A DNA stretch of 64,000 nucleotides, taken from positions 161,749 to 225,748 of the forward strand of contig NZ_NMQR01000005.1 in assembly GCF_003545805.1 (NCBI RefSeq), in the 5' to 3' direction. Source of the DNA: Photorhabdus sp. CRCIA-P01. Lineage in GTDB: Bacteria > Pseudomonadota > Gammaproteobacteria > Enterobacterales > Enterobacteriaceae. The notes under the pieces are model-generated. The model had not been told where the DNA came from, searched no databases, and saw only the letters and a list, made by a program, of their open reading frames with translations. Of the stretch, positions 1 through 7,327 are shown in pieces. The position numbers and the translations under genes are program-made. The number at the start of each line of letters is the position of its first letter. Positions within the stretch are counted from its first letter, which is position 1.

Positions 1-85
1 TTGGTTAGTACTGATTGTCAGGTTATTGACAAAGTGTTGGATTTTTATTCAGCGCTTTTTTTAATAAAAGTCTGTTCAAAAAACG

Positions 86-331
86 GTGCTTATCGCTATG
101 TTAAAATACCTCCACTATAAACTTTTCTTCCAGAAAAGAGCTCTCTTGAAGTGCTGGTGCTTGAAAAGTATTTTAGTTCTTCAGATCGATTCAGCCATTG
201 ATTTTGAATTCATCCGCGAGAGGTTGTGTTACTGTTGTAACAATGGTCGCCCTGCTATTGGATCCAGTGATACTATTAGGATGATGCGGCTGAGTTATTT
301 ATTTGGCATTCTCAATAATGAGCGTCACTAA
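86..331 (+). pseudogene. Transposase N-terminal fragment (IS1182/IS5-like), decayed
   Basis: An 81-codon open stretch whose second half resembles the N-terminal domain of IS1182/IS5-type transposases: a DFEFIRE segment, then a GRPAIG segment and a hydrophobic SYLFGI segment before NNER. This matches the usual FxFIRE...GRPSIDP...LxGYLFGIRSER layout. The first half reads as out-of-frame sequence, and nothing recognisable as the DDE catalytic part follows, so this is a remnant and not an active element. No terminal inverted repeats were identified. The assignment is by pattern only and the family is tentative. Confidence 0.5.
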
Positions 332-914
332 TGCAGGAGGTTCAGGTCAATATGGCTTCGTCTAGGGCCAGGGGCGGGATTCTATTTTGCACAAAAATAA
401 ACCAATAGACGGATGTTGATAATCTTGCCCTGGCCTAGGGCTGACAGAAAAATAGCCTGATACCTCTGCTTTTAGCCGGAATCGCTGTTGCTATTTTTAT
501 GGCAGTGACATTTTCTAGCAAATATCGTGGAGCAGGCTATCAGAAAAGGGTTCTTGACCAAGTTGATGCCGTGAAGCAAAAAAATTTATGCCCGCCGTTA
601 AGGAAACGGTAGAACACAGTTTTGCCGATGCTAAGCACTACCGTGGGCATTGCTATGCTCGGTTCAGGGGATTGATGAGAGTTTAGATGCAATGCTAGCT
701 GTCAGAAATAGCCTAAAGTATCAATAAGATAGCGTTGACGATCGCAACGTTTTGTTATTTTTATTGCTGGATAAAGGGGCATTCGGTGCGGCAAGGGCAA
801 AAATATCGCATCAGTGGGTGTCACATTGGTCTAATGGGGAAAATGGGCCACAACATTTTTCATCATGAAAGAAACAAACCATGTTCTTTTAAACGAGGCT
901 TGTCAGCGGCTTGA
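332..914. other. Decayed accessory DNA without an intact gene
   Basis: No convincing intact gene. On the plus strand around 460-610 a hydrophobic segment (LAGIAVAIFMAVTF) followed by a charged stretch suggests the broken start of a small membrane or phage-type protein, interrupted by stops. A 23-codon reading frame at 865-936 (MKETNHVLLNEACQRLEAL...) runs into the terminator hairpin and may be the tail of an older gene. With the transposase fragment just upstream, the stretch looks like a mobile-element scar. Confidence 0.4.
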
Positions 915-944
915 AGCCTTACAGTCTTTTCTGTAAGGCTTTTT
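915..944 (+). terminator. Rho-independent terminator
   Basis: Perfect 10-bp stem, AGCCTTACAG at 915-924 with CTGTAAGGCT at 931-940, six-base loop and a T run. It reads as a plus-strand terminator for the decayed genes upstream. It may also act on minus-strand transcripts leaving the methyltransferase gene, although the T tract favours the plus strand. Confidence 0.75.
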
Positions 945-963
945 GCTATCCGGAAGCATTTAC

Positions 964-2040
964 TCAACAACCACAGTTGTTTGGTACATTGGTTTGCATA
1001 ACTTTAGTATCAGTATCAAATTGCTGCGGTGTTCCACAGTTGAAAAGACCATAATGCTTTTCCCCATCACCAATTAAATCAAACAATATATGGTAACGGC
1101 TTTTGGTCATCATCTTGGCAGTATTGCGGCATACGGGGACAGCTCTGCCGGTCTCAAAAATATGTTCTCGATCAAGCACAAATTGATCAGGTGCATCTGG
1201 TAAATTGCCTTTATAAATTGCAACTTGGCCATAGTCCTCGCAGCGATCTTCCAAGTCTAATTTGAACAGCCTTAACGTCATTGAATACAGTTTTGCACCG
1301 CCTAGCTTCGCTTCGATCTCCTTATTATTCATAGATTTCAAACTGCTATTAATGACACGAACATCATGAAACCCGGCTGTTCTTGCCAGCCGTATGAAAT
1401 CTTCAAAGTACATCGCGTCACCGATACACTCACAAACAATTTGTGAGTCATTTTTCAGTGATTGCTCCAGCCTTCTATCTAAAAAAATGTCAGAAAAATA
1501 GATTTCACCGCCAGATTTGAGTAAACGAGCCATACCTGCCAACACGCTTGCTTTGGATATAGATAGGTTGATGACACAGTTTGAGACGATAACGTCTATA
1601 CTTTCAGGTGGTAAATCAAGTTCCTCTAGTGACTCGATATAGCCTTGTTGAAAATGCACATTGGTGGATGGATAGTTAAAGATTTGACGATGATAATCCA
1701 CAAAACTCTGGGCAAACTCGATTTGTTCTACCGTTGCATCAATACCAATAACTTTACCTTCAGTACCTACGAGGTGAGATAGAATAAAACAGTCCCGCCC
1801 ACTTCCACATCCCAAGTCTAATACTGTCGTTCCTTCTAGCAAGGGAGGAAAAGGCGTACCACAACCATAAAAACGGCTCTGTACATCAGGATGGATAAGC
1901 TTAAGAACTTCTTTGATTCTGTCTGAAGTGGTGTTGTCCACAGTGCATATATTTATAGCAAGATCCTCTCTACTCGACAGGGTTTTGCCATAATAATGTT
2001 GTACTTCTTCAATCCTCTGTTTAAATGATTGTTCATTCAT
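964..2040 (-). CDS. arsM: Arsenite methyltransferase (AS3MT/ArsM family)
   Basis: Predicted SAM-dependent As(III) methyltransferase, cytoplasmic, 358 aa. The SAM-binding motif I is VLDLGCGSGRDC (about residues 73-84), followed by the GIDAT and SNCVINL signatures of the family. Four cysteines at 32, 60, 155 and 205 fall at almost the same positions as those I recall for animal AS3MT (32, 61, 156, 206), which bind and methylate trivalent arsenic. The C-terminus ends in a cysteine-rich NNCGC. It is the most distal gene of a minus-strand series after the CDPS and P450, separated from the P450 by 319 bp, so co-transcription is uncertain. No arsR or arsB is nearby. Either it detoxifies arsenic, or it acts on the product of the adjacent CDPS/P450 pair. 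Family assignment is secure; the substrate is inferred. Confidence 0.8.
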   Translation of the reverse strand: MNEQSFKQRIEEVQHYYGKTLSSREDLAINICTVDNTTSDRIKEVLKLIHPDVQSRFYGCGTPFPPLLEGTTVLDLGCGSGRDCFILSHLVGTEGKVIGIDATVEQIEFAQSFVDYHRQIFNYPSTNVHFQQGYIESLEELDLPPESIDVIVSNCVINLSISKASVLAGMARLLKSGGEIYFSDIFLDRRLEQSLKNDSQIVCECIGDAMYFEDFIRLARTAGFHDVRVINSSLKSMNNKEIEAKLGGAKLYSMTLRLFKLDLEDRCEDYGQVAIYKGNLPDAPDQFVLDREHIFETGRAVPVCRNTAKMMTKSRYHILFDLIGDGEKHYGLFNCGTPQQFDTDTKVMQTNVPNNCGC

Positions 2041-2186
2041 ATTTATCTCCTTTGAATTAAATCATCAGCAGGCTGATATTACGTTTCGGTAATTTTGGCG
2101 CCAGATTTACAATAGATTCTCATATTCCCGATCAATGCATAGATGTACAATGTATTAAGTCAAAAAAAACCGTCATTGCTGACTAT

Positions 2187-2220
2187 TTCAAGGGATGCCC
2201 ACTTCCGGCATCCCTTTGAA
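2187..2220. other. Intergenic inverted repeat between P450 and methyltransferase
   Basis: A near-perfect hairpin: TTCAAGGGATGCC at 2187-2199 and GGCATCCCTTTGAA at 2207-2220 around a 7-base loop. There is no clear U tract on either strand, so it is not a classic terminator. It could mark an mRNA processing or stability element, or a weak attenuator, between the P450 and methyltransferase genes. Confidence 0.5.
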
Positions 2221-2359
2221 CAGTATTTCAGATGGATATTCTGAACTATTTCACACCAGTCTGATGTTTTTCCAGAACTGCCACATACTCACCATTATTA
2301 TGTCCTGTACTGTTAGGTGATAGTGTTCATCATTGCACCACGGCATGAAATTTATGTTC

Positions 2360-3619
2360 CTATTCCATTGTCCCCACAGTGATTTTCAGATCAGAGCAAC
2401 TATTCCCTGAAGTAGACGATATTATTGGATCAAAACTCAAAAGGAGTTTGGAAGGCCCTCGTGTATATACGCCTATTTCTTGATAATGATAGTTATCAGC
2501 AAAACGTAAATTGTGCAGGCAATCCAAAATAATATTGGATGAAACTTCCAATTGACTGAATGAAAATGCAGCCGCAATACAAGCATGTGTACCTGCACCA
2601 AAAGCTAAATGTCTCTTTCGATTTGCTTTATGTTGAGAAGTTGCATTCTTTCTTCGATATAGATCAAATTCATTTGGTTTGTGAAAAACCGATGGATCAC
2701 GATTAGCTGCACCAATCATACAAAATACTGAGGTGCCTTTGGGAATATTGATACCAGAAATAGTGATATCTTTATTTGCTTCTCTTGGAATTAACTGTAC
2801 TGGTGGCGTCAGACGCAAGGTTTCTTCAAATGCGTCTCGAACTAGACCGCGATCTTTAATCACTGCCTCAAGCATATTCGGATTAGATATTAAGTGATTA
2901 AGCGTCATTGCTAATATTTTGTCAGCAGGTTCTATCGCCGCTAATAGAATGTTTAAACTCAATGCTGTAATTTCACTTATGGACATCTCTGTATCTTGAC
3001 AAAATATAGATATAATATCCTTACCGGGATTACACCGTCTTTGATTTACAATAGGATTTAGTAAGCGAATCAATTTCTGGCCACATTCAAGACTGTGTAT
3101 TTTTTCTGGCTCTGTTTGGTCAAAATGGGTAACAAAATTGGTGATACCCTTGTGCCATTCAGCTATGTCATGATAGTTATCACTTGGCAATCCAAGAATA
3201 CCTAATGTCACTAATACCGCGTAATCTCTGCCAAAGTCATTAACAATATCTATATTTCCTTTTTCTATATGAGGTCGTAAGAGATCTTCTGTAATCTTTC
3301 GAATCATGGGTTCGTAGTGACTATTAAAATAATCTCTTAAAAGCCCTTGAATCATGAGTTTTCGTTTACACGCATGTTCTTCACCTTCCATTTGAATAAG
3401 AACGCGATCCCCCATAACAGATTCCGGTTCAGTTAATGGCTTCGTCTTGAAAATTGAGGATTTTAAAATAGCTTCAACATCCTCATATTTGCCAATAAAA
3501 TAGCCGTTTCGAGATTGATCAAAATAAACTAAATCTTGCTTATGCAAGATGTCGTAAAAATCGTAAGGGTTTTTTATAAATTTTGGATCTTGAATGCTGA
3601 AAGAACTTAATTTAGCCAT
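2360..3619 (-). CDS. Cytochrome P450, CypX-like (cyclodipeptide-tailoring)
   Basis: A 419-aa soluble bacterial P450. It shows the K-helix ExxR (ETLR in AFEETLRLTPP), the PREA region and the haem-ligand loop FGAGTHAC with Cys347. The glycine usually found two residues after the cysteine is absent (CIAAAF). The I helix reads AAIEPADK in place of the usual AGxxT; from memory the Bacillus pulcherriminic acid synthase CypX (CYP134) has an almost identical AATEPADK, and the GAANRDP and YTRGP segments also match it. CypX aromatises and N-oxidises cyclo-Leu-Leu. The gene lies 85 bp downstream of the CDPS gene on the same strand, with an AAGGAAG ribosome-binding site 5' of the start. Predicted role: oxidation of the CDPS product. 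The redox partner is not in the window. Confidence 0.88.
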   Translation of the reverse strand: MAKLSSFSIQDPKFIKNPYDFYDILHKQDLVYFDQSRNGYFIGKYEDVEAILKSSIFKTKPLTEPESVMGDRVLIQMEGEEHACKRKLMIQGLLRDYFNSHYEPMIRKITEDLLRPHIEKGNIDIVNDFGRDYAVLVTLGILGLPSDNYHDIAEWHKGITNFVTHFDQTEPEKIHSLECGQKLIRLLNPIVNQRRCNPGKDIISIFCQDTEMSISEITALSLNILLAAIEPADKILAMTLNHLISNPNMLEAVIKDRGLVRDAFEETLRLTPPVQLIPREANKDITISGINIPKGTSVFCMIGAANRDPSVFHKPNEFDLYRRKNATSQHKANRKRHLAFGAGTHACIAAAFSFSQLEVSSNIILDCLHNLRFADNYHYQEIGVYTRGPSKLLLSFDPIISSTSGNSCSDLKITVGTME

Positions 3620-3704
3620 TATTTTGCTTCCTTTCTAAGGATATTTAGTACTAAGAGCCTATTAACTTTAAACACAGTGATTATCTCATCAGGCTCTTTG
3701 TCTT

Positions 3705-4475
3705 TTATAATTGAGTGACGATTCCGTAACTTTGTTTATCTCCTACTTGTATAGGATAGCTACCGTTAAATAATCCTTTTCCGATTGGCCAAGGGCGGTG
3801 ATAGAGCAACGTAGAATACTTTACCCCAAGTAATCGAGGGGTATCGAGGTAAAAGGGAATTTCAGCAAAAATATATGGTAATGCTTTATATACTAATTGT
3901 AGGTCAATTTGACCAAAATATTGCCCAGTACCTTTTAGTCGCCCTTTTATGGCTTGAAAAGACATATCAAGGCAGATTTTTTTAAAAGATTCTGATTCAT
4001 TGAAAGCATTTTCAATTTGCGTTTTAAGAGATTGATAATCATGGTTTAGTGCAAAGTCACTAAATTGAATAACTCTGATTGGCTTACTTTTTGACGTTGC
4101 TATGGAAATAACATAATCAAGGTTACGTAAATGACGTCTAATTTCACGATGTGTTTTCTTGATAGCTTTAGCATCATCAATTCCACTAGCGACTAAAAGG
4201 CGTGAAGCTTCACGTTCACAAGGTAACAATATGTCGACTTGTCGGAAATAATGATTTGACCACTGAATAAGATCCACAACATAGTCCTTTGAAAAACGCG
4301 AGTTGAAGGGGCTTATCCCTACTAGTGCATGATCACCTCTCTGAATAATTTGGTCACAACGAGAGGTTTCACCTTGGACAGTAAATGATACTGAATTCTC
4401 GTGTAGCAATGTTGAATGGACTGATAATATTTGATTATTCGTTTCTTTTAAGCATTTTTTTTCAGTAGATAACAT
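3705..4475 (-). CDS. Cyclodipeptide synthase, NYH subfamily (Plu0297-like)
   Basis: A 256-aa tRNA-dependent enzyme that joins two aminoacyl groups from aminoacyl-tRNAs into a cyclic dipeptide. The signature GISPFNSRFS carries the predicted nucleophile Ser55 (Ser37 of AlbC) and Asn58. The second motif YIFAEIP gives Tyr201 and Glu205 (Tyr178 and Glu182 of AlbC), and LLYHRPWP gives Tyr225-His226, the YH pair that with Asn58 defines the NYH subfamily. Photorhabdus Plu0297 is a characterised member reported to make mainly cyclo-Leu-Leu. Product identity here is inferred from that and from the CypX-like neighbour. It is the first gene of the minus-strand series. A GGAAAG lies about 10 bp before the start. 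Confidence 0.92.
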   Translation of the reverse strand: MLSTEKKCLKETNNQILSVHSTLLHENSVSFTVQGETSRCDQIIQRGDHALVGISPFNSRFSKDYVVDLIQWSNHYFRQVDILLPCEREASRLLVASGIDDAKAIKKTHREIRRHLRNLDYVISIATSKSKPIRVIQFSDFALNHDYQSLKTQIENAFNESESFKKICLDMSFQAIKGRLKGTGQYFGQIDLQLVYKALPYIFAEIPFYLDTPRLLGVKYSTLLYHRPWPIGKGLFNGSYPIQVGDKQSYGIVTQL

Positions 4476-5136
4476 TTCTATTGACTTTCCATTTTTTAAT
4501 CTAAATCTGCATAAGCCTGATATAAATTTTTTAATTTTTGTATAGATTTATTACATATCCATTAAAATATTTATACATAAATTTGATCTAACTTAATCTC
4601 GTAAAAATGTCAAAAACTATCGAAAGTCAGAGTTAGATAAACCGCATTTCGAACCGATAGATGAATTGATGTTAAATGAGTCTTTACCCATTTTGGCGAC
4701 TGTTAAAAAAGTGAGACGAAAATCGGGTATAAAAATGCATTGTCCCCCTTGGGAATAGATAGCATTCTCTAATAAGAAGGTTGTTCAGATAACAACGCTT
4801 AATGCTGTATTTTTAACTTTACATCAACATGCTTCGCCATATTAGTCAGGTGGCGATTTTATTTGAGTATATCGACAGATATTCTGTTTATATGGCTAAA
4901 TCAATGGCAAGAGCTTGTAACTATTTTTCGTCCGTAAACTTATAGGCTTTGGTAGATAAATTAAATACTTAAAAAACAAATCATTAAAAAAGGTGGATTC
5001 GACTAATAATATCATAGTAAAAAATAACATTTAATTACTATCAATGACATTTAATTCATCCATCTGAGAAATATATCTCATTCATTGAATGACTTGTTTG
5101 AAAAAAGATAAGAATGGTGTATGAATATTATCTTCT
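4476..5136. other. AT-rich divergent intergenic region
   Basis: Separates the minus-strand CDPS series from the plus-strand transporter genes and must hold promoters for both, but no convincing promoter pair stands out in this AT-rich DNA. A plus-strand frame without a good start, ending at 4758 (...PIDELMLNESLPI...HCPPWE), looks like the tail of a small lost gene. Nothing else was recognised. Confidence 0.4.
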
Positions 5137-5292
5137 ATGAACATTGAATGGAATGTAAATGTGAAATTAAATGACATAGGTAACACAATTTTACTCGAAA
5201 TTAATAAGTTTAGAATAAACGGTAATAGAGTATTTTCGGAGTGTGAATATCACTGGAAAAAGCTATCTCTCTCTTTACAGGAATACTATTAG
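5137..5292 (+). CDS. Small hypothetical protein
   Basis: A 51-codon frame starting ATG, without a strong ribosome-binding site, encoding a polar peptide (MNIEWNVNVKLND... ending LSLQEYY). No domain recognised. It stops two bases before the next small frame, so the two may be separate small genes or the broken halves of one gene. Its position just upstream of the EamA transporter suggests one transcript. Coding status is uncertain. Confidence 0.3.
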   Translation: MNIEWNVNVKLNDIGNTILLEINKFRINGNRVFSECEYHWKKLSLSLQEYY

Positions 5293-5294
5293 CA

Positions 5295-5552
5295 ATGGCT
5301 GGATGGTATCCTTATTGTTTGAATGAGATGAATAATACTGTTGTACAGATCAGTTCTGAACATTTTGAAGGAAAAATGGATCTCAATGGTATTAAGTTGG
5401 ATGATTGCGTCTCTATTATTGATGATACGTTAAGTACAGGAAGTGCGGAGATTAAAGATAAATTTGCAATAATAAAATCAGTTCAATATCGGAAATCTAA
5501 TTTTTGGAATAAGAAAATAATAGGTGATATATGTCTTCATATAATGGCGTAA
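5295..5552 (+). CDS. Small hypothetical protein upstream of the transporter
   Basis: An 85-aa frame with no recognised family. The in-frame codons upstream of the chosen ATG encode a hydrophobic run (ISLFTGILLA), so the real start could be further 5' with a non-ATG codon, or the frame may be the second part of a gene disrupted near 5290. It overlaps the start of the EamA transporter by 22 bp, suggesting translational coupling. No function can be assigned. Confidence 0.35.
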   Translation: MAGWYPYCLNEMNNTVVQISSEHFEGKMDLNGIKLDDCVSIIDDTLSTGSAEIKDKFAIIKSVQYRKSNFWNKKIIGDICLHIMA

Positions 5553-6457
5553 TATATGGGGTTATTTTTTGCCTCATCAGTGCAGCATTTGATGTGTTTG
5601 TTGCGTATTTAACGCAATCGATAAATTCAGCTATTGTTATCTTTTATTGCTTTATATCATCTACTTTATTATTTATGACGATAAGTATTTTCAAAGGGAT
5701 TGATCAATTAATTGTGAAGGTTCGCAAGAACACCTTATTGGTGTTAATTGTTAATGTCTCAATTCTATTAAATTGGGGAGGATTAATCATTTCGCTGCGT
5801 TTTCTTGAGCCTGCAATAGTGGGTGTCGCTTCAGTGGCTTGCGGCCCGGCGATAACAATCCTCCTCTCGTCTTTTATCGATAAAGACGAGGCAAAAACAG
5901 AAAAATTGGAAGTTGTCATATCTTGGTTAGTTCTCATTGGGGTAGGTGTGATGCTGGTAAATGCATTTTTAGGAAATAGTGGATTATCATCAACCTCAAT
6001 TCAGGATAGGATTATTGGCATTGTGAGTGTGATAATCGGTGCTGTAGGAACGGTATTATACACGATTTTTTCTAAGAAATTATTCAAGGAGAAATGGCAA
6101 ACATATGAGATATTGTCTGTTAGAAGTATTTTAATGGTGATACTTTCATTTTGTTATATTTCACTATCCGATGTTTCTCTTACACTGAATATCGATATGA
6201 TTCTTCCAATGTTTATTCTTGTTGCTGTTGGACACTTACTTCCAATCTATCTTGTACTGAAGACAATTAATGCCATTACCCCCCTTCATGTTTCTTTGTT
6301 ATTTCTGCTAATACCTGTATTTACGATTCTTTTTCAATATCTTGATTCACGTATAGCGTTTTCTATTGAAAGTTTGATTGCAGCTTCGGTTATAGTTTCT
6401 TTGTTAACTATTCTTGGTTTAAGTAAGATAAGAAAAGACAAAAGGGTATATACCTAA
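5531..6457 (+). CDS. EamA/DMT-family inner-membrane transporter
   Basis: A 308-aa protein made almost entirely of hydrophobic helices, about ten predicted segments in two repeats, as in the drug/metabolite transporter superfamily. The conserved mid-region near 85-115 (RFLEPAIVGVASVACGPA) corresponds to the end of an EamA repeat. AGGTGATAT precedes the ATG. Transcribed divergently from the CDPS/P450 genes, it is a plausible exporter of their product, though EamA proteins also move amino acids and many small metabolites. Its stop codon (6455-6457) and last two codons lie inside the terminal repeat of an ERIC element, so the present C-terminus was set by that insertion or is bounded by it. Confidence 0.8.
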   Translation: MSSYNGVIYGVIFCLISAAFDVFVAYLTQSINSAIVIFYCFISSTLLFMTISIFKGIDQLIVKVRKNTLLVLIVNVSILLNWGGLIISLRFLEPAIVGVASVACGPAITILLSSFIDKDEAKTEKLEVVISWLVLIGVGVMLVNAFLGNSGLSSTSIQDRIIGIVSVIIGAVGTVLYTIFSKKLFKEKWQTYEILSVRSILMVILSFCYISLSDVSLTLNIDMILPMFILVAVGHLLPIYLVLKTINAITPLHVSLLFLLIPVFTILFQYLDSRIAFSIESLIAASVIVSLLTILGLSKIRKDKRVYT

Positions 6458-6575
6458 TAGATTTCGAGTTGCAGCGCGGCGGCAAGTGAATGAATCCCCA
6501 GGAGCATAGATAACGATGTGACTGGGGTGAGTGAAAGCAGCCAACAAAGCAGCAGCTTGAAGGATGAAGGGTATA
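6449..6575 (+). repeat. ERIC (IRU) repeat, copy 1
   Basis: A 127-bp imperfect palindrome, the standard ERIC length, bounded by TATACC and GGGTATA. The core reads GAATCCCCAGGAGC...GTGACTGGGGTGAG, matching the enterobacterial ERIC consensus. It begins within the last codons of the EamA gene. Inverted relatives are at 34585-34711 and 48587-48709. Confidence 0.92.
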
Positions 6576-6655
6576 ATGAGGTATAAATAGATGGAATACT
6601 ACGACCGATAATAGCTAAATTAACAATAGATTTAGGTAAAATTAGTGATACCGTT

Positions 6656-6847
6656 ATGTCTATTATTGAACTGGGGAATTTTTACAAGGCTATAAAGAGA
6701 GAGGCTTATAAACTCATTAAGCACGTCTATAATGTATGTCTAATTAATCACCGTCTTGGTTTATTCACCGATAATAATTTTATAGCGGAATTAAGAAAAT
6801 TACCTTCTTTCTATGAAGTTGTTTTTTATGTGATGAAATTGGAGTAA
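6656..6847 (+). CDS. Short hypothetical ORF, possibly a remnant
   Basis: A 63-codon frame (MSIIELGNFYKAIKRE...) with no recognised domain. The reading frame continues upstream of the chosen ATG for about 18 codons without a stop, as expected for the 3' end of a truncated gene. It lies between the ERIC element and the dpp promoter region. It may be the tail of a gene interrupted when the accessory DNA arrived. Coding status is doubtful. Confidence 0.25.
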   Translation: MSIIELGNFYKAIKREAYKLIKHVYNVCLINHRLGLFTDNNFIAELRKLPSFYEVVFYVMKLE

Positions 6848-7197
6848 TTAATGAAACCAGAAGTGATGTAAACGTAGATAAACTAGTAACAGGTTTTTGT
6901 ATGTATTTATATTATTAATGTTATACTTATTTGATTAACTTTTCAGGTGCCGATTTTATTCGGCACACAGCATTTTATACCAGTTATCATCTTTTCTAGT
7001 GAAATAATCGTTTACTAATTAATCAAACAACCACAAATTTTGCCCCACGGATTAATAGTGATTAATACTGTTGCTATGTGCTTTTTATGGTCTTTTTGTC
7101 TATAAAATGTGCGCATTGTCATATTTTTGTGCTAACTATGTTAATTATTAGTTTCCTTTGTGTTTTCCTGTTGTTTATGACATCTGTTGAGATCTTA

Positions 7198-7226
7198 TTG
7201 ACGCAAGAGACAACAGTTGTTTAATT
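7198..7226 (+). promoter_or_regulatory. Candidate dppA promoter
   Basis: TTGACG at 7198-7203, 17-bp spacer, TTAATT at 7221-7226. The -35 is good and the -10 is weak. It would give a leader of roughly 95 nt before dppA. The remaining 6848-7197 is AT-rich with no other feature recognised. Confidence 0.35.
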
Positions 7227-7297
7227 GATAAGCTGAAAATAATAAACAAAACCTAAACAGCGCAGTTTCTGACAGGAAGTGCAGGTTCTGGCTGTAT

Positions 7298-7311
7298 ACA
7301 ACAACATCACA
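7298..7311 (+). promoter_or_regulatory. CA-rich leader segment, likely GcvB sRNA target of dppA
   Basis: The dppA leader just 5' of the ribosome-binding site contains ACAACAACATCACA. In E. coli and Salmonella the GU-rich R1 region of GcvB represses dppA by pairing with a CA-rich site of this kind. The pairing is inferred from position and composition; gcvB itself is not in the window. Confidence 0.55.
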
Positions 7312-7327
7312 AATGGAGTGCAAGAAA

